Below are positions 1-7,978 of a stretch of 20,565 nt of DNA, one piece after another; position 1 is the first letter of the stretch, and every line of letters starts with the position of its first letter. The stretch is from Amoebophrya sp. AT5.2 (taxonomy: Eukaryota > Sar > Dinophyceae > Syndiniales > Amoebophryaceae). A model generated the notes under the pieces. The model saw nothing but the letters and a program-made list of their open reading frames with translations, did no database searches and was not told the origin of the DNA. The position numbers were made by a program, and so were the translations under genes. The DNA is taken from NCBI GenBank assembly GCA_005223375.1, contig RXOD01004553.1:1-20565 (forward strand), in the 5' to 3' direction.

Positions 1-1
1 C

Positions 2-1906
2 GACCCGCCGCTACTCGCGCGAGACGAAACCACGACAGCGCGGCTCCGGGACACTGCGCGCGAAAATTCCGCACCTGGAGCAACAGCCGACGCCCCAGGG
101 TTCACGTTTCACGTGGAGGCGGGCGCGGAGCCTGATTGCGTGGAAGGAGAGCACGCCGAGCAGGATCCTAATGGGGATGTGCAGCGCCCCGGCCCCAGCA
201 TGGTTCTCGAGTCTGTAACGAGCGCGGTGTTCAACGAAGGCATTTTCAAAGAGGGCGAGCACCAGAAGATTCTGCCGACCCGGCGCCGACGCAAAGCCAG
301 CGTCGAGGGCTCCAAGAAGGCATCCGCAGGGGAAGAAGGAGAGCAGGGGCAGAATGGGGAGCCCGGCGAGAAGAAGTGGGACTATGGCGTGGAAAAGCTG
401 ACCGAAAATATGGCCACCAATCTTGCGAATCTGGGGCTGATCATCGCCGAGAAAACCACCCGCGAAGGCAAGCGGTTTGGGGACGAGGAGACCATCGCAA
501 AACTGGAGGAGGAAAAGAGACAGTCGCGGAACCAGGGCGAGAAGGATTTGGAGGCCATGGACCCTTCGGAATACTTGAGCAGCGCGGAGTTTCTAAACAG
601 CGATAAGTCGGTGTACTCGTTTTTTGTCGATCCGGACGTGCCGCCGGAACTCTACGAGGGACGTTCCCTCGCGCCGCAGCCAGGGAACTACATGCTCGTT
701 GGAGGTAATGATATGAAAAACGGGAAGGCGCTCACGCTGTCTGCGTCGAAAGACCGCACCTCGAACATGTCCAACGCGTCAGAACTGAGCCTCGGGGGAG
801 CAGCGGGGGGCGCCGGTGGAAATAAAAACGCTGCCGCTGATGGGGGAGCGGCTTCCGCTGCGATGAACGACCGGCTTTTCGGAGATTTACCAACCTTCGA
901 ACGGTTAAAATTCGAGTGGCTACGCTTGCGGTACCTGCGGAAACCGGACTACACGTCCTCGTCAACGCGGCCGTCAGACGTTTCCCTTCCAGCATCGGAG
1001 GTGGAGAAAATGAACGCAAAAATTTATGCTGCCGGCGAGGACCATGACGATGATACCCAGACCCACATCAACTACAACGACACCGTAGAGGACGTCACCA
1101 TGTGTAACACGCAGCGGAACAGTAGCCGCAACCACACCGGATCGTCCAACACGGTGACTTTCGTAAGTAGCGCACCGAAGCTGAACTACACGATGAGTAC
1201 GAAAATCTCCACGGCATCTTCGTGCGCTCCCGGAAATAACCTCAACCAGAACAGAATTTCTTTCGCGACGACCGCAAATCGGACCGACCGGACGACGGAG
1301 GCACTGTCCTGTTTTGATGTGGAGGCGATGGAGCGCGATCACGATGATCCGATCCACAAGCTGATTGTTGAGGAGCAAGCGTTGCTCCAGGCCTTTAAGC
1401 AGCGGCAGCAGGAGGCGAAGCAGGTTCTGGACAGCATTCGAAAGCTCGAGAAAGAGATCGGGAAACTCCGCAAGCGGGAGGTGAAAAAACAGGGCTCACT
1501 CAGCATGAAGCTGAGCGGCTACTACAAATCGAAAACTGCGGACAGAGATCGGGTAGTTGGCGGGGGAGAGGACGAAGATGGTCACGGTGGAGGAGGGTTC
1601 GGTAGGGGCGCGGATGCTGAGTGGGCTGTTGGTGGAGGGGGAGAAGCCGGCGATGATTTCGGCGGCGGTGTTGTCATCGTCGACAGCAATGAAATCCCGG
1701 TTCTAGGAACGGCAGAGGCCATGGCGTTTGTTGATGAAAAAACAGAAAGCGGAGGAGGCAGTCGTGAGATAGTAGGCAGAGAAAGAACGGGCGACGGTGA
1801 TCAACATGGGATGAAGACCACGCACGGTAGCATGAAGGTCACAGTGGTGGGCGCTGTAGGCTGCAGCGAAGCAGGGAGTCCAGCGCAAGTGCGGTCGGTG
1901 GCGTGA
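2..1906 (+). CDS. Uncharacterised acidic protein with C-terminal coiled coil (5' end outside window)
   Basis: The frame is open from base 2 to a TGA at 1904-1906, giving 634 visible residues. The first in-frame ATG is only at about 200, so the true start probably lies left of the window. I recognise no family. The first third is charged and helical, with a segment beginning WDYGVEKLTENMATNLANLG. The middle is Ser/Asn/Thr-rich and looks disordered. A strong coiled coil (heptad-like Leu/Ile with Glu, Lys, Gln) runs over about 1345-1500. A Gly/Asp-rich tail follows (about 1555-1690). No membrane segment is visible. Third codon positions are GC-rich, like the neighbouring channel gene. It could be a cytoskeletal or scaffold protein, or the tail of another channel; the sequence does not decide. 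Confidence 0.75.
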   Translation, partial: DPPLLARDETTTARLRDTARENSAPGATADAPGFTFHVEAGAEPDCVEGEHAEQDPNGDVQRPGPSMVLESVTSAVFNEGIFKEGEHQKILPTRRRRKASVEGSKKASAGEEGEQGQNGEPGEKKWDYGVEKLTENMATNLANLGLIIAEKTTREGKRFGDEETIAKLEEEKRQSRNQGEKDLEAMDPSEYLSSAEFLNSDKSVYSFFVDPDVPPELYEGRSLAPQPGNYMLVGGNDMKNGKALTLSASKDRTSNMSNASELSLGGAAGGAGGNKNAAADGGAASAAMNDRLFGDLPTFERLKFEWLRLRYLRKPDYTSSSTRPSDVSLPASEVEKMNAKIYAAGEDHDDDTQTHINYNDTVEDVTMCNTQRNSSRNHTGSSNTVTFVSSAPKLNYTMSTKISTASSCAPGNNLNQNRISFATTANRTDRTTEALSCFDVEAMERDHDDPIHKLIVEEQALLQAFKQRQQEAKQVLDSIRKLEKEIGKLRKREVKKQGSLSMKLSGYYKSKTADRDRVVGGGEDEDGHGGGGFGRGADAEWAVGGGGEAGDDFGGGVVIVDSNEIPVLGTAEAMAFVDEKTESGGGSREIVGRERTGDGDQHGMKTTHGSMKVTVVGAVGCSEAGSPAQVRSVA

Positions 1907-2569
1907 GCCGTCTCATCCCGTGGAACAATGGGGATGACTGAACAACGAAAAAATGAGCGCAGTCATTTTCTTGTCGTCGTTTTTGTTGAATAAGAAGAAG
2001 AATTTACATTCATACTTTTCGTTGAAGTTCACCTTCTTGTACAGGCTTGCCTAGAACCGGTACAGTCGGAAATATGAGACTGAGTGAGATTTCTTTCTAT
2101 TTCATTCCAGCCCCCGCCTTCTACGCCCTGGTGAAGTAATTTTGACGTAGGTATCAGCTGCAACATTCCAGCATCTACTTGTTCAGCTGCGCCGGCAGCG
2201 AAATTTGAGCGTCGCGAGGGATGACTGGAAGAGAGCTTGAGTGACGTCGACGTCCTGCTCGTAGGACTCCTAACTAGTACAGATGATGAAGCTGTGGTTC
2301 TCATTTAATCAACGCGGCACGTCAATGACGAACGCAACATGACGAGTCCCCGTGCATCAATGTGTTCGCAATAATGCCAAGCTTGATTACTCAACATTAA
2401 AAATATCGGTGATGGCCGTGGTCCGGTGACCTGAAGGGGAACTCCCCAACGACCCTGTAGTTATGTGTGATTCACGGAGTGGTCGACGTGGTGATGATTT
2501 CCTCTACCTCTTGCTCTTCCTTTTCGTGGTTGTACTGCTAGGAAGAAATGATCATCCAAGAGCAAGACC

Positions 2570-2791
2570 ATGACTAAGAGCTCGTTCACGTTCGGGGCGG
2601 GCAACATGATCGTGCGGTCCTCGTATAAACTCGTCCTTTACGTGGGTGTGTCTGGTGCACTGTATCGCTTCACAGGGAAACAATTTTCACTTCACCTTGT
2701 CGCTGTCGTTCAATTTAGTGAATCTGAACTATCTCCAAGCAAACAAGTGGGGAGGTCGGCCTTGCGCGCTGACACGACAACGACCGGCTGA
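2570..2791 (+). CDS. Possible small ORF, 73 residues (weak)
   Basis: An ATG at 2570 opens a 73-codon frame. The first 25 or so codons mostly end in G or C, as in the real genes nearby; the rest do not, so only the first part may be an exon. The start reads MTKSSFTFGAGNMIVRSS and is followed by a short hydrophobic run. I recognise no domain. It may be a chance frame, or the first exon of a small spliced gene. Confidence 0.15.
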   Translation: MTKSSFTFGAGNMIVRSSYKLVLYVGVSGALYRFTGKQFSLHLVAVVQFSESELSPSKQVGRSALRADTTTTG

Positions 2792-2991
2792 ACCGCAAAA
2801 ATTAAGTACTTCAAAAAATACTACTTACTTTAGATCAGCATTGATTTCTTCACGGCGCCAATGTAGCTCTCTCCCTGCCTGCTGCTGGGCCTACTACAGA
2901 AACAAATACATCTAAGAGTTGAAGACTCTTACATGGCATACTGTTACAACTCAAACTCTCCCCGCTGTCTACTAAGAGTTTAACCTACGCT

Positions 2992-3029
2992 TGCTGTTTC
3001 CCATTCTCCATCTCCCCACTACACGCTAG
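2992..3029 (+). promoter_or_regulatory. Pyrimidine tract ending in AG directly before the channel ATG
   Basis: A C/T-rich stretch (TTGCTGTTTCCCATTCTCC and onward) ends in TAG at 3027-3029, immediately followed by the ATG at 3030. This has the form of a 3' splice acceptor. As the gene itself has no introns, it could be a spliced-leader trans-splicing acceptor, as expected in dinoflagellates. A cis-spliced 5' UTR intron or chance remain possible. Confidence 0.3.
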
Positions 3030-5987
3030 ATGATGCCGTCTCCCGGACGAGGCTCTCTGAAGCGGTCCGCGACCGTTGCGGAGGGGCTCGATCATGAGGA
3101 TGAGGAGCCCATAACGCTTTCTAAGCCTGCGGCGAATCGTGGTGCCGGCACCTTTTTCGGGCCGAAAGTGCTCGACAAGTCCCGTACCTTCGAGCTGCGC
3201 GTGGGCCGCACGGCGAACTTCGGTCGACAAGCGAGTTTAGATCCCTACGACGAGCGGCTGAACATGATCAAGGAGCAGTACCGTGGTCCCAGTCGTGCAG
3301 CGCGGCTCGCCGCGCGGATCCAGAAGCATCGCGAAATCCAGGACGCCGCCTTCCAGGCGCGACGGCTCCGCGCCTTGCGCATTCTGGACAACCCTTTGTT
3401 CGAGGCGCTCGTGTTTCTGGCCATCTTCATGAACGCGGTGTGGATGGGCATTGACACGACCAATTTGGAAGTAGAGGATTCCGCCGGCGGGGGCGACGGC
3501 GGGGAGCCCGCCCGGCCGGGCTACTTCATCCTGATCGACACGCTGTTCATTCTGGTGTTTCTGGCGGAGCTGCTGGTGCGGATCCAGACGTACAAGAAGT
3601 TCGCGTTTTTCTGGGACTGCCCGGTGATGAAGTGGTGGAACCGGATCGAGTCGATCCTTCTGTTACTCTACTTTGTGGACGCGTACGCGCCGCCCGGCAC
3701 GCTCGACGGTGTGAAGGGGCTGTCCGTGCTGCGGCTGGGGCGGGTGACGCGGCTCGGGAAGCTGCTGCGCATCGTGCCGGGGTTCGACATCATCCTGGTC
3801 ACCATGACGGAGGGGCTCACGCACATGTTCGCGGCGCTGTGCGTGCTGCTGCTGTGCGTGTACGCGGGCGCGATGCTGTTGACTATTTGGTACTACCAGG
3901 TGATGTCCTCCAACCTCCGCGAGGAGTTCGCGTCGCTCTGCGGCAGTCTCTCCACCAGCATGTTCACCACCTTCCGCATGCTCACGCTGTCCGACGGCGG
4001 CATCTCCGCGATGCAGCAGATCGTCGCGAACACGTCCGAGCACATCAGCGCGGCCGAGCAGGTCACTCTCCTCACCTTCTCGCTCGCCTACATGAGCTGC
4101 TCGGGGCTGACGATTTTGAACATTTTGGTGGGCATCTACGTGGACGTGGTGGACACCATCCGCAACAAGGAGGAGGACCTGGACATTTTGGAGCAGTGCA
4201 TCGACGTGTTCCACCTGTGTGACGCAAAGGGCATCGGGAAGATCACGAAGCGCGACTTCGAGGAGCTGATGCGGTACGAAAAGAAGGGCCTGCAGGGCAT
4301 CGACGTGGACCTGCACCTGCTGCTGCTGGGCTTCGAACTGTTGGAGCTAGAGGAGATGAACCTCCCCCAGTTCCTCAAGATCTGCTTCAAACTGCTGCAC
4401 CCAGCCGAGTCCATGGAGCTCCTCAGCGTGCAGAAGAACGTGCAGACGGCGCTGGAACTGCTGCTGCAGAACAAGCGGGAAATGGAGGAACTGCGAGCGG
4501 TGGGGGCAGGAGGAGGTGGAGCCGGAGCTTCTTTCGGGGCAGCGGGCGGAGTTGGGTCATCGATGAAACCAGCGGCAGGACATGCACGTGGACCACATGC
4601 ACGGGGGGTGTCCTCGCCGGCGGTGAGGACTTCGTCGCCCTTCCTAGCGGCGGTGAACATGGACAAGGCCAAAGCCAAAGGGAAGGCAGCTTCGAGTACA
4701 AGTTCCACCTCCTCGGCCTCTGGGTCTGGCGAGCGCGCCATGCACTCGATGGCGGAGACGCAGCTGTATAAGCGCATCGTGAAGCTGCGCCGGCGCAAGC
4801 AGGAGCACATGCAGGCGAGCGAGAAGCGGGACGCCGAACTCCTGTTCATGGACTGCATGGAGTCGGAGGACCCGGAACTCTTCGTGAAAGCACGGGACGA
4901 CTACAATCCGGACGATGTGATCAACAATCCGTTCACGAGTCCGGTCGCTAGCGAGCGCACGGCCCCGATGGCGGACCAGCTGGCGGACCATCGGGGCGGG
5001 AAGCCCGTGGACTTCAAGAACCGCCGCGGGAGGGACGGCGCGGGGAAGAAAATCCTGAAAAAAGCGGCGAAGCTGGCGAAGGCGGCGGGAATTATCGCCA
5101 AGAAAGGTGGAAAGAAGAAAGGCGACGAGGATGTAGTCCCCGACGATGCAGCGGCTGCAGAGGATGGCCGCAGTCAGGGAGCGGTGGCGGGAAGCGGAGG
5201 CGGCGGCGATAGAGGTGACCGGGATGCTGGAGCTGCAGCGAAGGATGCTAAGGAGGGGGATGGCAAAAATAAAGTTCCGCCGCCGCAGGTCGTCGGCGGC
5301 GCGCCGCCGGGTGGAAAAGATGACAACAAAGGGGTTGTGAAGGACGCGGACGAGGAGATACCGGAGCAGGAGAACAATGATGACAAGAAGGAGAAGGTGG
5401 CACCGCCGCAGCAGCTGCTTGGGAAGCCGAACGAGGAAGAGCCGGTGATGCCCTCGAAGGACAAGCCGCAGCCGCTGACCCCGGCCAATGTGAAGCAGCT
5501 GCCGGCGAAGAAGATCCCGCCACCGATCCACGGGGACAGTGACGGCAATTCGGACCCGATCAGCCCCTTGGACGACCCCAACAGCAAGATAAACAACAAG
5601 CACCCCGACGCCGGGCCGTTCCAGGGCTTGCCCCCGGCAGATCCGCTGGCGGGCCTGGACGACGCAGAGCAGGGGCCGAAGAAGAAGGGGAAACGGTCAC
5701 GAAAACCGGAGACCGCCATGCCGCCAAAAGTGATCAACCAGTACACGCCATTGCGGGAGCGAAAAGCGGTCGACGAGCGCACCCAAGTGCTGGAGGCGGG
5801 AGTGATCGGTGGGAGCCCGCAAGACGATGTTGTGGAGAGCCCGCAAGAAGAAGGCCTGTCCCCGATGCAGATAGATCTCTCCTACAACTCGCCGGGAATG
5901 GAAGGCGGGGCGACGGCGCCGGGAGGATTGACCTCTCCCGTGGGCGCCCTCGTGAAAAGCAGCCTGGACCAAACGAAGAAGACATAA
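3030..5987 (+). CDS. Single-domain voltage-gated cation channel with degenerate EF-hands and long disordered tail
   Basis: An uninterrupted 985-codon frame begins with ATG ATG and ends with TAA. Residues about 123-142 (S1), 164-185 (S2) and 203-218 (S3) are hydrophobic. S4 (about 229-250) carries a charge every third position: R235, R238, R241, K244, R247, the hallmark of a voltage sensor. S5 (264-290), a pore loop (305-325, RMLTLSDGG) and S6 (343-376) follow. This is the fold of one domain of the voltage-gated Na/Ca channel superfamily, acting in a membrane. After S6 comes an EF-hand-like pair: the first loop (DAKGIGKITKRD) lacks several Ca ligands, and the second has lost its loop. From about residue 490 the protein is low-complexity: Gly/Ser-rich, then a basic block (671-700, Lys/Ala), then Pro/Glu/Lys/Asp-rich. 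It is a paralog of the next gene but has no introns. Ion selectivity cannot be read from the filter. Confidence 0.9.
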   Translation: MMPSPGRGSLKRSATVAEGLDHEDEEPITLSKPAANRGAGTFFGPKVLDKSRTFELRVGRTANFGRQASLDPYDERLNMIKEQYRGPSRAARLAARIQKHREIQDAAFQARRLRALRILDNPLFEALVFLAIFMNAVWMGIDTTNLEVEDSAGGGDGGEPARPGYFILIDTLFILVFLAELLVRIQTYKKFAFFWDCPVMKWWNRIESILLLLYFVDAYAPPGTLDGVKGLSVLRLGRVTRLGKLLRIVPGFDIILVTMTEGLTHMFAALCVLLLCVYAGAMLLTIWYYQVMSSNLREEFASLCGSLSTSMFTTFRMLTLSDGGISAMQQIVANTSEHISAAEQVTLLTFSLAYMSCSGLTILNILVGIYVDVVDTIRNKEEDLDILEQCIDVFHLCDAKGIGKITKRDFEELMRYEKKGLQGIDVDLHLLLLGFELLELEEMNLPQFLKICFKLLHPAESMELLSVQKNVQTALELLLQNKREMEELRAVGAGGGGAGASFGAAGGVGSSMKPAAGHARGPHARGVSSPAVRTSSPFLAAVNMDKAKAKGKAASSTSSTSSASGSGERAMHSMAETQLYKRIVKLRRRKQEHMQASEKRDAELLFMDCMESEDPELFVKARDDYNPDDVINNPFTSPVASERTAPMADQLADHRGGKPVDFKNRRGRDGAGKKILKKAAKLAKAAGIIAKKGGKKKGDEDVVPDDAAAAEDGRSQGAVAGSGGGGDRGDRDAGAAAKDAKEGDGKNKVPPPQVVGGAPPGGKDDNKGVVKDADEEIPEQENNDDKKEKVAPPQQLLGKPNEEEPVMPSKDKPQPLTPANVKQLPAKKIPPPIHGDSDGNSDPISPLDDPNSKINNKHPDAGPFQGLPPADPLAGLDDAEQGPKKKGKRSRKPETAMPPKVINQYTPLRERKAVDERTQVLEAGVIGGSPQDDVVESPQEEGLSPMQIDLSYNSPGMEGGATAPGGLTSPVGALVKSSLDQTKKT

Positions 5988-5989
5988 AA

Positions 5990-5995
5990 AATAAA
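5990..5995 (+). promoter_or_regulatory. AATAAA just after the channel stop codon
   Basis: AATAAA begins 2 bases after the TAA stop of the intronless channel. It resembles a polyadenylation signal. A similar hexamer follows the second channel at 11006-11011. Such motifs are common by chance in AT-rich spacers, and dinoflagellates do not generally depend on AATAAA. Confidence 0.25.
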
Positions 5996-7978
5996 TCGCC
6001 ATCAGTACAGAGGGAGCAGTAGGTAGTGGTAGAGCTGCAGGTGGTTTGAGCTAAGCCTAAGCGCGAGGTGCCGCAGCTGCGGAAGATTATGGTACAGATA
6101 AAACAAATCGCTTGCACAATGCTCAACGTCAGTAAGACGTCAAATTCAGACGCTGGGAAGACATCAAAGACAGGTCGCGACCCCGATCATGGGTGTGCTT
6201 GCATAATATATTGATTGTCCGCCCCGCGTCGTGGTTCAGGAAAACAAAAAGACACTGACAGCTCACCTACGTCTAAGTGCACTGGGCTGGGAATTTGAGT
6301 GATCAATCGCACCGTGCTATCCATGATATCTATGTGTGCGTCCGATTCATCCGCAAAGGAAATGCGATGGATTGACGTGGTCGGTAAAAGCTGCTCTCTC
6401 AGCTCTCAATTAATCATCTTGCTTCATCCGTGTGGCACCATCTTGCTGGGACGTTTTCCGTTATTTGTGAAATTTTCGTTCGGGGACGGGGCAAACTTGG
6501 GGAAAAGGAAAGATGCCCTCAGTGTCAGTGAAAAAAAGGAGCATGATCAAGTAGCCATGATACGCATACATAGGTAGCACTTCTCGCACTTGAAGGCCAG
6601 TGACGTCCCGATATGATCATGTACTAGTACTTTTCCCAGGATTTTCATTTTCGTTTTCCTCGGACTTTCTCGCACTTTCACAGGCATAGCGATACATAGT
6701 TTCGTATAATTCCGTTATAGCGCAGTAGTTGTAGGACTAGGAGGTGGACGTGGGCGCTGAAACAGAAAGTTTAGGATCTCCGAAACTACAATGGTGGACT
6801 TTATCACCTCCTTTGCCTTTCCAGTTGGTTCTTTTTTTTGCTGGTGATCGATGATAGATCGCGCCGCATCCATCTACTATCTTTCTGCATGCATGGTAAT
6901 GGTGTACCTCACGCAGTATCTTCCGTGTTGATGACCTACTTCTTTTGCCTGCTCTTCATGAGATAAGAAATTGGTACGACGGTTTGAGCCCTCACATCGC
7001 CTCTCGTGTTTTCACGAGAGGAGCTTGATCGATTCGATACATAGATAAGTACTTCTTCCAACATCCAGCACGCGATTCACCATTTTTGTAGTGGTACATC
7101 GTGGCAACGCTTCGGAAGGGCCCCATCCGTCGATATAAACACTTCTCCTGTTTCGCGTAACGCGTAGCCGCGCCGGCCGGGCCGCCACAGTGACAGTGGG
7201 GGGACGATCGATTACAGTTCTTGCCCGTGAAGCGTTTATAAAGCAGAGGCGACCAGTACCAGGACCAGGACCTCCAACAGACTCCACACGACGGACGTCC
7301 TCGCGGTTGGACATTTGAGTTTCCTCCTCGAGGAGCATCAATCTTAACGGAAACAAGATGTTAGCAGCGACAGCCGCATCAGCAGGCGTCGTGGCTGGCA
7401 CCAACACGCAGTACTCAACGAGGCAACCACTACGGAGAAGAGCTTTCGCAGTTACAACTTAACGTAGGCATAAATAAGCTCAACGACCTGTTGTAGTCTC
7501 CTTTCTTCCACGTCGACTAGGACTTGTTTGTTCGTCTTCTCTTCCTGGTCGAGGTGCTTCCTTGTTTTCCACGTACACCTAACAAGGAGGCAGCTTGTGC
7601 TGGTTCTCTACGTGGGGGAATTGTAATTGAACGAGGTCGTGGATTAGCTGCCAGAACCTCGGCGCAGTCTAGTACAACTGATGTAGTTTAGCTATCGCCT
7701 TAGGGTAGCGTAGGCCGTGGCTTAGGAGTAGGCCATAGACAAGGTGGATCTAAGTCTAAGTCCGTAGCAGGTCTGTCTGCTTATTTCCTCGTCACCGTTA
7801 TCTGCATCAATCTGCTACTGCTGGCATGAATCATTCAGAATCAGAATGTTGACTTTGACGTACGTTTGTATGACAATGAGCGTTCGACGTCGACGAGAAT
7901 TCCTGCGAGAGTTCATCTTCTTCTGTAAGCACGCAGGCGATCGGTGGGGTACCGTCAGGAGCCGTGGGAGCTCCCGCA
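5996..7978. other. Intergenic spacer, 2 kb, no convincing gene
   Basis: This stretch between the two channel genes is stop-rich. The longest frames (92 codons on + at 6299-6577, which starts with GTG; 131 codons on - at 7012-7407) show no recognisable domain and no clear GC third-position bias. A short perfect hairpin lies at 7000-7021. The stretch probably also holds the promoter, 5' UTR and perhaps an undetected 5' exon of the downstream channel. Confidence 0.5.
7000..7021. repeat. 9-bp perfect inverted repeat with TTTT loop
   Basis: CCTCTCGTG (7000-7008), TTTT (7009-7012) and CACGAGAGG (7013-7021) form a perfect stem-loop. It stands in the spacer upstream of the split channel gene. It is not followed by a T-run, and no function can be assigned. 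Confidence 0.6.

Larger units (their letters stand above)
1907..3029. other. Intergenic spacer
   Basis: This 1.1-kb spacer separates two co-directional genes. It is lower in GC than the flanking coding DNA and stop-rich in all frames. The only reading frame with coding-like third positions is a short one at 2570-2791, listed separately. I see no tRNA, repeat array or transposon end. Confidence 0.5.

Noticed and set aside
974..1378. 134-codon minus-strand ORF
   Set aside because: Antisense to the first gene with no recognisable content; its forward counterpart has consistent coding features.
4644..5603. 319-codon minus-strand ORF (also 4136-4858, 5174-5782 and 3663-4316 on -)
   Set aside because: They lie antisense to the channel gene. 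Its GC third-position bias removes stops from the opposite strand. Their proteins are Arg/His/Leu- or Ser-rich with no domain.
7012..7407. 131-codon minus-strand ORF in the spacer before the split channel
   Set aside because: It would be the only minus-strand gene, has no recognised domain, and its start overlaps no promoter-like or homologous feature.
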